This document shows positions 21,915 through 33,790 of a stretch of 64,000 nucleotides of DNA, piece after piece. Position 1 is the first letter of the stretch, and each line of letters opens with the position of its first letter. A program made the position numbers and the translations under genes. The notes beneath the pieces are model-generated. The model ran no database searches and had not been told where the DNA came from. It saw only the letters and a list, made by a program, of their open reading frames with translations. Origin of the DNA: Dromiciops gliroides (lineage: Eukaryota; Chordata; Mammalia; Microbiotheria; Microbiotheriidae); NCBI RefSeq assembly GCF_019393635.1, contig NC_057861.1, positions 726,446,232 through 726,510,231 of the forward strand, read 5' to 3'.

Positions 21915-23403
21915 CAGTAGTAAATGACTATAGTAATCTTCCATTTGATAAACCCAAAGACTCCAGTTTCTGGGATAGGAAGTCAGTATTTGACAAAAAC
22001 TGCTGGGAAAACTGGAAGTTAGTATGGCAGAAACTAGGCATAGACCAACATTTTACACCATATACCAAAATAAGGTCAAAATGGGTACATGATTTAGACA
22101 TAAGAGGTGATACCATATGTAAATTAGGAGAGGAAGGAGTAGTTTACCTCTCAGATCTATGGAAAGGAAAATATTTTTTCCAAACAAGAGATAGAGAATA
22201 TTATGAAATGCGAGATGTATGACTTTGATTACATTAAATTAAAAAGGTTTTGTACAAACAGAAGCAAAGCAGCAAAAATTAGAACAGAGGCAGAAAGCTG
22301 GGAAACAATTTTTATAGCCAGTATTTCTGATAAAGCCTTCATTTCTAAAATATATAGGGAACTAAATCAAGTTTATAAGAATGCAAGTCATTCCCCAGTT
22401 GAGAAATGTTCAAAGGATATGAACAGGAAGTTTTTAGATGAAGAAATCAAAGTTATCCATTCCCATATGAAAAAAATGCTCTAAATCACTATTGATTAGA
22501 GAGATGCAAATTAAAACCCTGAGATACTACCTCATACCTATCAGATTGGCTAACGTGACAAAAAAAGAAAATAATAAATGTTGGAGAAGCTGTGGAAAAA
22601 TTGGAACCCTAATGCATTGTTGGTGGAGGTGTGAACTGATCCAACCATTCTGGAGAACAATTTGTAACTATGCCAAAAGGGCTGTTCATATCCTCTGACC
22701 CAGTAATACCACTACTAGATCTGTATACCAAAGAGATCATAGAAGAGGGAAAAGGACCCACATATATAAAAATATTTATATCAGCTCTCTTTGTGGTGAT
22801 AAAGAATTAGAAATCAAGGGAATGCCCATCACTTGGGGAATGGCTAAACAAATTGTGGTATATGAATGTAATGGAATACTATTGTGCTGTAAGAAACGAT
22901 GAGCAGGAAGATTTCAGAGAAACCTGGAAGGAGTTACATGAACTGATGATGAGGGAGAGGAGCAGAACCAGGAGAACATTGTACACAGTAACAGCAACAT
23001 TGTGTAATGATCAACTGTGATAGACTTGCCTCTTCTGAGAAGTGCAATGATCCAAAACAATTTCAAAGAACTCATGATAGAAAATGTTCTCCACATCCAG
23101 AAAAAAAGAACTGTGGATTCTGAATGCAGATTGAACCATACTGTTTCTACTTTTGGACCATTTGCCCCCTTCTTTTTTGAAGTTTTTCCCTTGTGCTCTG
23201 ATTCTTCTTTCACAATATGACTAATGCAGAAATATGTTTAATATGATTGGACATATACAATCTACATCAGATTGCTGTCTGTCTTGGGGAGGAGGGAGGG
23301 AAGGGATGGGAGAAAAATTTGGAACTAAAAATCCTATGAAAACAAATGTTGAAAACTATCCTTACATGTAACTGGAAAATAATAAAAAAACTTTTGTTAA
23401 AAA
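21915..23403 (+). mobile_element. 5'-truncated L1 LINE, ORF2 3' end plus 3' UTR
   Basis: Frames here read NCWENWKLVWQKLG, FTPYTKIRSKWVHDLD, KDMNRKF, REMQIKTLRYYLIPIRLAN and NNKCWRSCGKIGTL, the carboxy end of L1 ORF2 (compare primate CWENW, FTPYTKI, KDMNRHF, REMQIKTTMRYHLTPVRM). The frame is broken at several places. A 3' UTR of the marsupial type follows and ends in AATAAAAAAAC. No target duplication recognised. Confidence 0.9.
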
Positions 23404-23470
23404 TAAATAACTAAACAGACAAACAGATAGTTAGATAGATAGGTATAGATAGATAGATGAGAGATGAATA
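23404..23470. repeat. Degenerate GATA/GACA microsatellite at L1 tail
   Basis: TAGATAGATAG-type units follow the L1 A-rich tail, as is common where tails seed microsatellites. Confidence 0.85.
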
Positions 23471-23924
23471 GATAAGTAAGTAAATGTGACTAAGTATAAT
23501 CAATGCCAAAAAGAAATAGAGATGTGTGAATAGAACTCTCTAGTCTCCCCTGACCACACTTCTCCAAGGGAGGCTTTGATTTCTGACTGGAAGGGAAATA
23601 GAGATTAGAGCCATGAGTTTGGCCTGCTTTGCTCTCTTCACAGAGGTGGTGCTGAGCTAGAACTGTATCTATTTCCCTCCCCTTGAATATTGTTAGTCTG
23701 AGGGAAATCATTTATTAGGTTCAAGCCACTTTTCTTATTGTTATCCCTTAAAATGTAAGGAGTACTTTATTCCATCACTGAAGACTTAACTAACTTCCCA
23801 CCAATTGCCAGTTACACAAAGAACCTCACAAGTAGTGAATAATAAATAAACCCATTTATACAAACCATAGAAAAATGAAGGCATAGAATAAATTATACTA
23901 TTATAATATATAAGACTTCCTTAA
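23471..23924. other. Unrecognised intergenic stretch
   Basis: No repeat or gene recognised. Confidence 0.45.
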
Positions 23925-24140
23925 TCTGAAGTTTTGGGTTTTTTCTGTTTACTTTTACAACCTATCTAATGTGGAGATATTTTGCATGCCTACTCATGTA
24001 TAACATATCAAATTGCTTGAATTCTTGGGGGTTGGGGGGAAAGGAGGGAGGAAGAGAAGTTGGAACACAAAGTTTTTAAAAATTGAAGTCAAATTTGTTT
24101 TTACATGTAATTTGGAAAAATAAAATTCTAAGTAAATTAA
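23925..24140 (+). mobile_element. L1 3' UTR fragment
   Basis: 'TAATGTGGAGATATTTTGCA', 'CATGTATAACATATCAAATT', 'TGTTTTTACATGTAATTTGG' followed by AAATAAAATT match the L1 tails elsewhere in the window. Confidence 0.75.
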
Positions 24141-24509
24141 AATAAGAATATATAAAACAATACAGACTGAATGGGTTCTTCCACTAGGAGCAATATAGCT
24201 CAATTGAGAAGAAGAATCCCCAAATCTCTCTCAAGGGGATATTCCCCTAAGTCTCTAATAGGGCAAGCTGGGAATAGGGACATGCTTGAGGCACTGGCTC
24301 CTCTATATATGTTGATTTCTTCCTTAGGTCATTCCCTACTTCTAGGAAATTTTCCCCAAAAAGAACTGAGAACCATGTGTGTCCATTCTGATATCTAGAA
24401 GCCAGAAAACAAGGATATCACTTCTCCTAAGCTCTCAACAACGCATCCCCTCATGCGTGCTCTGACCATAGAGTAAATCATTCTCTCCACCAATGAGTTT
24501 GAGCCCTGG
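24141..24509. other. Unrecognised intergenic stretch
   Basis: No repeat or gene recognised. Confidence 0.45.
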
Positions 24510-24645
24510 GTTACACATACATGGGGAAACTAAGGCTAAGCAAGGTTCATATCACTAATAAGTGTTTGAGATAGTTTGAACTGTGGTCTTCCTGGCTGAA
24601 AGTCCAGCACACATTCTCCACTACACCACTTAGGTTCCTCCCAAA
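24510..24645 (-). mobile_element. MIR / CORE-SINE fragment
   Basis: 'ATGGGGAAACTAAGGCTAAG' and 'CCAGCACACATTCTCCACTA' on plus give the antisense MIR order. Confidence 0.65.
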
Positions 24646-26169
24646 CCAACTCAAGCTTGCTCCTACTTAATTAACAAATAACTATGAAGTGAAGATGCAG
24701 ATTCAGCCAAATAAGTTCAGTTAAAAGTTTAATCTGAATACATAGAAATAAGATCAAGAGCTTGCATTGGGGCTTGAAGAGATTTTTCACTTGGCAACTT
24801 CAGGCTTTATAGTGGCTTTTATGCATCCCAATCAATATTTACTTATGATATTTCCAAACCTGCTTCTGGACTACTTGGGAAACAAACCTCCTTTCAAAAA
24901 TTTCTCCAGGTTGGTTTGGAATATCGAAGTCCCATTCAAGATCTCAAGTACTTTCTTCTCTCTCTCATTCCTCAAGCTGACTTACCATGGACAGTCCCAT
25001 ATCTCCACTAGAAATCTGGGATTTCCCAAGCCAAAAATTCTGTTGGAATTAGAGGATGTGTAATTAAGGAAAGTGTAATTTCCAGTCCTCAGGAATCAGA
25101 ACAGGGACTGATGGATGGATCATCATTGACATGGAAAGCTCTAATCAATAGGTCAATGGACTTATTCTACATGAAATTGAAGAGAATAATGGGTGTATTA
25201 AGGGGGTAGATGGCCCAGTAAACAAAATCTCAACATAACCTCCCAAACCCACTTCTTCAATCAATTAAGAATCTATGTTATATATAATTTAAAACTTTCA
25301 CACACAAAAAGAAAACACAATGAAAGATGCCACACAAATATAAAATCTCCTCATGTGAATACCATAGACATGATGTAAGAACTCACTATACCTTTACACC
25401 ATGTAAGTGCATCAGCTCCCTTTTTGAGCTCTAGCTAGCATTGACATTCATTCACTCCTCTCCAAGTGTGTCTGAGCACTGACTGACCTTGGTAGAGGTG
25501 GAATGGAGGGGAGAACTAGTAACATATTGCAGTGGGGAGTGAGAGGAGAGAGAGACAGAGAGACAGAGACAGAGACAGAGAGCAGTGGAGAGAAGATTGA
25601 TTAGGTGGAAAGGGGATCAGGTGGGTTTAAAATGAACTAGACCCCTCTGCAGTTCCAGATGTCATGCAGGTAGTCAGAAGTTCAACTAAATCTCAACTTT
25701 AAAAGGAGTCTAAAATTCTCCAAGACAGGTGGACTGAAAAGAAGAATATATAGAGGTTCCAGGGACAGGGTGAACAAGAAGTGCAGACACTTCATTCAAC
25801 AACCTCATCAGAAGCCAAACAAAGAGGTAATGAGAAATTGAGTTGTCATCTCTGATTATCCAGGAGGCAAGACAGTAAAAGCTAGATACAAAGCCAGACA
25901 CAATCTTAACAGAATGCAAGTTTTAAAAAAAGAGAAAAATAAATAAAATGTAAGTATGAAAAGATAATGATTTGAATACACTAATAAAGCAGGAGATCAG
26001 GACAGACGTATTAAAGGAACATAAAATCAAATTGATTAACGTGAAGCTAAGTAGATGGAATGAATCCTCATTTAAAAGAGAAATGGGAAAAACAACACCA
26101 AAGATGTAAATGGGTGGGGAAAAATCTTTAAAAATTATGATATTAAATTTCCCAAAGAAATGTATGATT
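24646..26169. other. Unrecognised intergenic stretch with a GAGACA patch
   Basis: A (GAGACA)n-like patch lies at 25541-25583. The rest shows no mobile element or gene I can name. Confidence 0.45.
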
Positions 26170-28062
26170 ATGGCTGAATGACATTCCCTTGATTCCCAAT
26201 TTTTAGCCACCACAAAGAGTTGCTATAAATAGTTTTTGTACAATTTCTCCCCTTTTCTCTTTTTCATGATTACTATTGTTAACTGTTTCCCTCCATCCTG
26301 TCCCCTTCCCCATGATATTTATTCTATTATCGATCTTCTTTCATCCTATCCCTCTTCAAAAGAGATTTGCTTCTGTCTGTCTCCTCCCCTAATCTGCCCT
26401 CCCTTCTTTTGCCCCTCTCTCTTTATCCCCTTCCCCTCCTATTTTCCTGCAGGGTTAGATACTCCACCCAATTGAGTGTGTATGTTATTCCCTCTTTGAG
26501 CCAATTCTGAGGAGTGTTAGGCTCATTTACTGCCCAGATTAAATAGATTACTCCACCCAATTGAGTGTGTATGTGTGTGTTAATCCCTCCTTGAGGGAAC
26601 TCTGATGAGATTAAGGTCTTTGAGCCTATTCTAGTGAGTATCCAATTCATTTACTGCCCTGCTCCTCCTCTATATCTTCCTCTACTCCACAAGTCCTTTC
26701 CTGTTTCTTTCATGTGGGATTTCACCCCATGCTACCTCTGCTCTTCCCCCTCCCCCAGTGCATTCCCCTCACCCCTCAATTTAACCCTAAAGATATCATC
26801 ATGGGGAAGCTAGGTGACACAGTGGACAAAGCATCCACCCTGGACCCAGGGGGATCCCAGCGAAAACCCAGCCTCAGACATGGTTTTCAGGTAGACAAAT
26901 AATTTTCAAACTATCTCTCCTAGACTTATTTTCCAGGTCAATAGTTTTTCCAAGAAGATATTTCACATTGCACTCTATTTTTTATTCATTTAGTTTTGCT
27001 TTATTGTGTCTTGGTTTCTCATAAAGTCACTAGCTTCCATTTGTTCAATGCTAATTCTTAGGCAATTATTTTTATCAGAGAGCTTTTGTACCTCCTTTTC
27101 CATTTGGCCAATTTGGCTTTTCATGTTGTTGATTTTTTTCTCATGTCTTCTCTTTCTTTCTGCATCACCCTCATTTCTCTTTCCATTTTTAACTCTACTT
27201 CTCTAACTTTATCTTCAAAGTCCTTTTTGAGCACCTCTATGGCCTGAGACCAATTCATATTTTTCTTGGAAGCTTTAGATATAGGGGCCCTGACATTGAC
27301 ATCTTCTTCTGAGGGTGCACTTCGATTTTCCTTGTCACTAAAGAAATTTTCTATGGTCCTCACCTTTCTCTGTCTGCTTATCTTGCCTTTCTTTTACTTG
27401 ACTTTTAGGACCTTAAAGTGGGGCACTGTTTCCAGGTTGCACTATCTCAAGCTTCAGGAGGTCTCAGGTGGTATGATTTAAGGAGGAGCGGGTTCTTCAC
27501 TCACCTGGCCTGTTCCCTGGTCAGTAGATGATCCTAGACCAACTTGCTAATCAACCAGTTTTGTGTGTTGTGGTTGTCAGCTTCAATAAGCCTGTGACCC
27601 TCCTCCACCTGGGCCATTGCTACTCAAGCCTACCTCCTGGTTCCCAGTAGGGGTGAAAAACCCAAGTTCTTCCTCAGCACCATCATGGACCCCTGTAATC
27701 TCCCCCCAGCCAAGGGCTTAGCCCTCTCACCAGACTGTGAGCTTAGTTCCAGATGACACTGGTGCTGCAGTTGATTCAGAGCCTCTTGGGGTCTCTTTCT
27801 CTGGCAAGGCCTTCCTGGGACTGGATCTGTGTGAGGGTGACTGTGGGGTTGGGCTCCACTCCTGTCTCAGCACAGTAGCTCCATCCTTCCAACCTTACAA
27901 GCCATCCTTGGTGGGAAAATGATCTCATTGTATTCTTCTGTGGATTTTGCTGTTCCAGGAATTGTCCTATGGCATTATTTGGATGGTTGTTGGAGCAATA
28001 GTGTCATGAGTTCGAGAGCTCACTTTCTTTCCTCCACCATCTTGGCTCTGCCCTGGAAGTCC
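26170..28062 (-). mobile_element. L1 composite, 5' UTR and ORF1 start (minus strand)
   Basis: The right end reads on the complement GAGCCAAGATGGTGGAG, the usual start of mammalian L1 5' UTRs. About 700 bases further in, an 80-codon minus frame (27363-27121) starts MRTIENFFSDKENRSAPSEE and has a charged heptad-rich stretch (KKDFEDKVREVELKMER), like the L1 ORF1 coiled coil. The left end (26185-26245) looks like ORF2 3' sequence, and 26250-26800 is a pyrimidine-rich noncoding block with an internal repeat. So pieces are joined in a non-standard order, meaning rearrangement or adjacent fragments. Confidence 0.7.
26803..26888 (+). mobile_element. Mar-1-type SINE, 3'-truncated
   Basis: 'AAGCTAGGTGACACAGTGGA' head with degraded B box; the 3' half is missing. 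Lies within the L1 composite. Confidence 0.75.
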
Positions 28063-28888
28063 CTCTAATGGTATTTTTTACAAGGTCACAAAGAAGCAAT
28101 AAATAAATATAAATAGGCAGAAAATTTAAACATGCTTATTACAGTTCAAACAGGAAATTTAGTAATCATCATAGTGCAGGCCTGCAAAAAATAGAGACTA
28201 AATATTGATAACCTTAATAATGAGCAGGTCAAAGAATAAGTTGTGGAAACTGTGAAAGAGAATAAGATGCCATCAAAATTTAGGGGAATATGCTAAATCA
28301 GAAAAAAAAATTGTGCCCCTGAAAACATATCAACAAGTTAGAAAAAAATTAATCAACTAGACATGAAACAAACAAGAAAACAGAAAATCAATGCACTTCT
28401 GAAATTCAGAGGAAAGCACAAATATTGGAAAATAGTAAAGAAATAGATAAATTTGAAAATAAATATATTGTAGAAATGGTCAATCAATGAAGATAAGAAC
28501 TAGTTTTTGAAAAGACTAAAACACTGATAAACCTTTATCTAAATTGATATTTTTTTAAATGTAAGAAAATACAATTCTCAAAATCAAGAATAAACAAGCA
28601 TCATTTACAATGAAGGGAAAACTTTGTCATGAATTATTACGTATAATTACATCCCACAAATAAAATTTCAAAAAAAAAATTTGCTAAAATATGAAAAATA
28701 GCCAAATTAACAAAACAAGGAATAAAAATGTTAAACCACTCAAAAAAAAAAAACTTATACAAAACCTGATCCAGATGGATTTATGTGTAATTCTATTAAG
28801 TATTTGAAGGGCAATTAATGTCTATGTCATATAAATATTGTCAATTATAAGTTAATTTTATCAAATACCTTTTTGAAATAACCATATC

Positions 28889-29263
28889 TGTTAAAGGCTA
28901 AAATTCTAGCTAAACTGTCTAAAATATCTAATGAGTGGTCGCCAACAAATTATAAGCTTTAGCAAGAGTTAGACTTTTAAGCATTTATTAAGGAGAATAA
29001 GAATTTGGTAAAGAGAGAGAGAAAGGCCTAGATTCCTATCTATTAAAGGGAGAGTGCATTTGTCGCTCCCTTCTCCACCAGCGTCCTCAGGAGAAAGAGC
29101 CCCCAGTTAGAGCACCAGGCTCCTCCCTTCTTCCTCCCACCAGCAAACGTCACTTCCTGACGCCAAAGAAAAGACTCCTGGTCTTGCCCTCAAATACCTT
29201 CACTTCATGGCGGAGCTTTTCTACAGTAAGTCTCCAGCAGGTGGTGTCATTCCAATCGTTACA
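28889..29263 (-). mobile_element. Solo LTR fossil inside old L1
   Basis: 375 bases, TG...CA ends, flanked by the 4-base repeat TATC (28885-28888 and 29264-29267). On the complement an AATAAATGC signal precedes a U5 with TTGGCGACCA. A related copy lies at 62412-62853. No internal region remains. Younger than the L1 it interrupts. Confidence 0.75.
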
Positions 29264-29428
29264 TATCCATACTATTTTGATACAACTATATGCAAAACTA
29301 TTTTCCAAACCAAAAAGGGAGGAAGCATAGAAAGAGGTATCTAGAACAATCTTATGAATGGAAATATCTTGAGTGAAATCTTAGCAATGGGACTAACACA
29401 ATATATTTTTCTTTAAAATATACCATGG

Positions 29429-29563
29429 CTGGGCAGCTAGGTGGTGCAGTGAATAGAGCACCGGCCCTGGATTCAGGACTACCTAGTTCAAATTTGGCCT
29501 CAGACACTTAACACTTACTAGCTGTGTGACCCTGGGCAAGTCACTTAACCCCAATTGCCTCAC

Positions 29564-29566
<3 letters not shown>
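29429..29566 (+). mobile_element. Mar-1-type SINE with TA-expanded tail
   Basis: Head GGGCAGCTAGGTGGTGCAG, complete body. Imperfect flanking repeat around TACCATGG (29421-29428) and TACACCATGG (29624-29633), the second lying beyond the TA tract. Confidence 0.93.

Positions 29567-29624
<58 letters not shown>
29567..29624. repeat. (TA)n microsatellite in SINE tail
   Basis: Fifty-eight bases of pure AT dinucleotide between the SINE body and its right target duplication, so it grew from the SINE tail. Confidence 0.97.
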
Positions 29625-29628
<4 letters not shown>

Positions 29629-29774
29629 CATGGCCAACTTGGATTTATATCAGACATTGAAGAAAAGAACAATATTAAGAAAACAATAAGCATGCTTTTA
29701 ACCAATGAAATAAAATGATTGTTTTAATAGTTATAAAAAGAGGCATTCAAGCCCTAATAATATCAATTATATTA

Positions 29775-29960
29775 GCCTTAAATATCTGACTCTTTGTTAC
29801 CCCATTTGGGGGTTTCTTAGCAGAGATATTGGAATGGTTTGCCATTTCCTTCTCCAGTTCATTTTACAGATGAGGAAATTGAAGAAATGTCTGAGACCAG
29901 ATCTGAACTTAGGGCTTCCTGACTCCAGGCCTTGTTCTGTCCCCTATACCACCTAGCTGT
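29775..29960 (-). mobile_element. Mar-1 SINE with RTE-type tail, diverged
   Basis: Plus shows 'CTTTGTTACCCCATTTGGGG', 'TTTGCCATTTCCTTCTCCAG', then the CORE body and head (CACCTAGCTG). Confidence 0.8.
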
Positions 29961-30239
29961 GCCAGGATTTTCTCAGAATTCTTGCTCTGTGTCAGTCTTC
30001 CCAGCATTTACCTCTTAGCTTGCTGGCAGGGTAGGAAGGAATTACTCAGATAAAAAGTGAAGTATATCTTTCTCTTGTCCATGATTTTTCTTTTTTTTCT
30101 TTTGCCTCATTAAAAAAGGAACAAATGTTCTTTTCAGTGCAATACTTTCCATGTTTAAGTTAACATATATCTGCTTTTAAGTATTTTAGGGGCTGTTAGA
30201 TAGAAGAGAGATTAGTTTTGCTATCCCCGGCCTCAGAAG
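29961..30239. other. Unrecognised short intergenic stretch
   Basis: Nothing recognised. Confidence 0.4.
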
Positions 30240-30403
30240 TCAGTACTATCACAGGATCTTGGAACAACACCCATCATTTGCCGCCATTTTTCAGATAAGG
30301 AATCTGAAGCCTAGAGAGGTGAAGTTATTTGACCAAGGTCACATAGCTGCTAAGAAGTAGAACTGTAATTCAAACCCAAGTCCTTTAATTCCATATCCAA
30401 TTT
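30240..30403 (-). mobile_element. MIR fragment
   Basis: 'TTTTTCAGATAAGGAATCTG', 'CTAGAGAGGTGAAGTTATTT', 'CAAGGTCACATAGCTGC' in MIR antisense order. Confidence 0.7.
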
Positions 30404-30417
30404 TATACCCACTTTGT

Positions 30418-30853
30418 TGTGTTTTTTAAAGTATTTTATTATTTTCCAGTTACATATAAGTATAGTTTTCAACATTTGTTTTCACAGGATTTTTAGTTCC
30501 AAATTTTTTCTCCCATCCTCTCTTCCCTCCCTCCTACCTAAGATGGAAAGCTGTCTGATATAGGTTGTATATGTACAATCACATTAAACATATTTCTACA
30601 TTAGTCATCTTGTGAAAGAAAAATCAGAAAACAAGGCAAAAACCTCAAAAAGAAGGGAAAAACAATCCAAAAGTAGAAATAGTATGGTTCAATCTGTATT
30701 CATAATTCGCAGTTCTTTTTTCTGGATGTTGAGAACATTTTCTATCATGAGTTCTTTGAAACTGTTTTGGATCATTGCACTGCTGAGAAGAGCCAAGTCT
30801 ATCACCATTGTTCATCACACAATGTTACTGTTACTGTGTACAATGTTCTCCTG
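30418..30853 (-). mobile_element. Short L1 3' end insertion with target duplication
   Basis: Plus strand starts with the complement of an L1 polyA region (TTTTATTATTTTCCAGTTAC) and ends within the ORF2/3' UTR border. Flanked by TATACCCACTTTGT at 30404-30417 and 30854-30867, exact over 14 bases. A classic 5'-truncated insertion. Confidence 0.93.
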
Positions 30854-30867
30854 TATACCCACTTTGT

Positions 30868-31419
30868 CACAAAGACTTTTAACCAGTAATTTTGGTATCT
30901 GAGACAAGCAGCAAAAAATGAGCTCCTTAAATGAACTTTCAGGGACAAATTCATTTGGGAAGAGGTGATCAACAGGGAATGGCTCCATTTGGGAGCAAGA
31001 CCCAGGGGCACTATATGCCAAAGGGGTGACATTTCCAGGGAAAGGCAGCAAGGTATCTAGTAGTTCTCTAGTTTACTATGATTCTTGTGAACAAGGTAGA
31101 AAGCTCAGATAGTCATAGATGCCAAAGGAGTATAAATGAAGTCAGGACCATAGATCTTCATAGATTGGATTGGGTGTGCTGCCAGTATCAGATCAGGCAA
31201 CCCAATAAATTGTTAAATGGAAATATTGCTCCCCCAGGCTGTTATGACCCATAGACCAGGGTCTACAGGTCTGCACCTTCTAAATTTCAATTCCCTGGAA
31301 CGAAGTAATACTTATGGATTTCATTAACAGTTACCTCTAGGACAAGAACCCCTATCTTGCCTGTAGGTTAATCCCTACATCTAAGACTGGGGTTTTCATC
31401 CTGGGGTTAGTGCATGTGT
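30868..31419. other. Unrecognised intergenic stretch
   Basis: Nothing recognised apart from short chance frames. Confidence 0.4.
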
Positions 31420-31640
31420 TGAGAGAAAGACAGAGAGACAAAGAGACAGAGACAGAGCAGATAGAGAATTAGACAGTGACAGAAAGAGAAAGACAGAGAG
31501 ACCACATGAGAGAGACAGAGAGAAAGAGGCAGAGACAGAGACAGAGAGACAGGCAGAGAGACAGAGACAGAAAGAGAGAAAGAGACAGAGAATGAGAAAG
31601 ACAGAGACATAGAGAAACAGAAACATAGAGAGAAGAAAGA
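31420..31640. repeat. Purine-rich (GAGACA)n-like tract
   Basis: About 220 bases of GAGACA/GAGAAA units on plus, only sporadically interrupted. Apparent Ser/Leu-rich minus frames through it are artefacts. Confidence 0.93.
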
Positions 31641-31934
31641 GTAGAAAGGGAAATGCTTATCTAGAAATACACACAATTTAAAATATATATATATATATAT
31701 ATATAACTGCATTTCAACATGATTAATTTCCTTTGAAATCCTATATACCTTATCTTATCCATGAAAAACATAATTCTGAGAAGGGGTTCATAGGCACCAT
31801 AAAACTTCCAAAGTGGGGCACATCCCCCAAAAAAGTTGAGAATCTCTAATCTAGGAATGAGTGGCAGATTTTAGCTTACCTTAAGGGGAAAATCTCCAAA
31901 TAATTAGCATTCTCTTAAGATTGAAACAGATTAC

Positions 31935-32330
31935 TTTTACAGGCATAAAGGACCCCATAAGTGGAGATCTTTAAGCAGAAACTAGATATACACTTGCCAG
32001 AGAGGTTTGAAAACAGAGATTCTTTACCATTTTGATGTCTTGGACCTCTTTGGCAATCTGGTGAAGCTTATGGACCCCTTTCAGAATACTGTTTGTAAAT
32101 TCTGAAAATGAAATAGATTGGATTATAAAAGAAACCAATAACAATGAAGTAGAAATATCAAAAAAATTAAAATAAACTAGTTCAGGAACCCAGGTTAAGA
32201 ACCCCTGCCCCAATGGCACTGAGTACCTGTTAAAGGAAAATCTTCAAGCAAGAAATTGATGATCACTTGCCAGACATATTTTAGAGGCTATTCCTGACTA
32301 GGTTCACATTGTCTAGTAAACCTCTGAGAG
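31935..32330 (+). mobile_element. Two CR1/L3-like tail fragments
   Basis: 'GGAGATCTTTAAGCAGAAAC' and 'ATACACTTGCCAGAGAGG' near 31963, and 'AAATCTTCAAGCAAGAAATT' with 'ATCACTTGCCAGACAT' near 32240, both fit the CR1/L3 3' end. The DNA between is not assigned. Confidence 0.5.
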
Positions 32331-32808
32331 CTTTTCACATTCTGAAATTTACTGTTTTAGTCCCAAGAGATTTCTCTGTCACTCTTTCTTTTAAAGAATA
32401 CAACATAAATATTGGAGAAGATGTAGGAAAATTGGAATAATGCACTGTTGGTGGAGTTATGAACTGATCCAACCATTCTGGAGAACAATTTGGAAGCATG
32501 CCAAAAAGCTATAAAACTGTGCATACCTTTTCACCCTGAAGTATCACTCGTAGGTCTATATCTAAAAGAGATCTTAAAAACAGGACAAGGACCCACATGT
32601 ACAAAAAAATATTTATAGCTGCTCTTTTTGTGGTGGCAAAGAATTGGAAATTGGGGGGATGCCCATCAATCGGGGAATGGCTAAACAAGTTGTGGTATAT
32701 GAATATAATGTGCTGTAAGAAATGATGAGCAGGCAGATTTCAGAAAAATGTGGAAATACAGGAATTGATGCTGAGTGAAATGAGCAGAACCAAGAGATCA
32801 TTGTACAC

Positions 32809-33253
32809 TGTGATGTTTAAAATCTATGTTGTGGTCACATTAAATTATAAGCTTCAGCACCAGTCTTTGGGCATTAAACACTCATTAAAGCATACAGGTA
32901 TTAACGTGGAGTTCAGAAAGTTAAGAAAAGGCCTATCTCCAATAGAGTTCTAGCCTGGTTGGGTTCTTCCTCAAGTCCTCCTCCACCAGCCTGCTTTAAT
33001 CAGGAACTCTTTAGCAAACTGATTGTGGAAGCTTTTTATAGGTCTGGAACAGAGGGGGGGGGTCCTTACACACTGCTTCAAGCTGATTGGTTGGCATCCT
33101 CCAAATCCATTAAGGGCTAGCCAGGTGTGATTACAATCTAGTTAATTTGAAGTAGGCTAATCAGCAGTTAATCACTCTCACTTGATTCAATCAGTTTAGA
33201 TTAATCTCCAGGCCGGTCTTTAAGTATCTGCTAAATCCCATTATTTCATCACA
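32809..33253 (-). mobile_element. Solo LTR fossil inside L1
   Basis: 445 bases with matching inverted ends TGTGATG and CATCACA, flanked by the 4-base repeat ACAC (32805-32808, 33254-33257). On the complement there is a CCAAT-type element (CCAACCAATCAGC), a TATA box (CCTATAAAAAGC) and a late ATTAAA/TTTAAT region. It looks whole as an LTR; no internal region remains. Confidence 0.8.
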
Positions 33254-33630
33254 ACACATTATCAACAACATTGTGTGATGATCACCTGTGATTTAGCTTT
33301 TCTCAGCAATACAAAGATCCAAGACAATGCCAAAAGACTCATAATGGAAAATGCTCTCCACATCCAGAAAATGAACTATGGAATCTGAATGCATATTGAA
33401 ACACACAATTTTCACTTATGTTGTTTTGTCAGTTGTTGTGTCTTCTTTCTTATATTTTCCCCCTTTTGTTCTGCTTCTTCTTTCATCACAACATGACTAA
33501 CATGGAAATATGTTTAATATGAATGTAATGTATAACCTATATCAGACTGCTAGCTGACTTTGGGAAGGGGGTAGGAAGGGAAAGTGGAAGAAAAATTCAG
33601 ACCTCAAAATCTTACAAAAATTAATGTTGA

Positions 33631-33790
33631 GGGGGCAGCTAGGTGGCAAAGTGGATAAAGCACTGACCCTAGATGCAGGAGGACCTGAGTTCAAATCCGG
33701 CCTTAGACACTTGACACATACTAGCTGTGTGACCCTGGGAGAATCACTTAATCCTCATTGCCCTGCAAAAACAAAAACAAAACAAAACAA
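33631..33790 (+). mobile_element. Mar-1-type SINE inside L1 3' UTR
   Basis: GGGGGCAGCTAGGTGGCAAAG head, B box GAGTTCAAATCC, CAAAA-rich tail. The L1 motif AATGTTGA occurs on both sides, consistent with a target duplication. Confidence 0.92.

Larger units (their letters stand above)
28090..29740 (+). mobile_element. Old L1 LINE, ORF2 reverse transcriptase region
   Basis: Diverged plus-strand L1. A frame near 28760 reads KPDPDGFMCNSIKYLKG, matching the L1 pattern SPGPDGFTAEFYQ. Downstream, after the SINE, 'GGCCAACTTGGATTTATATC' matches the region encoding QVGFIPG. An LTR (28889-29263) and a SINE (29429-29566) interrupt it. Confidence 0.7.

Noticed and set aside
21899-22698. Open frames that could pass for small genes
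   Set aside because: They are segments of the L1 ORF2 carboxy end.
22914-23220. Opposed open frames of 99 and 67 codons
   Set aside because: Both lie in the L1 3' region; the same frames recur at other L1 copies.
27737-27922. 61-codon plus-strand frame in GC-richer DNA
   Set aside because: It lies antisense in the L1 5' UTR.
31396-31712. Minus-strand Ser/Leu-rich frames resembling membrane proteins
   Set aside because: Translation of the (GAGACA)n tract.
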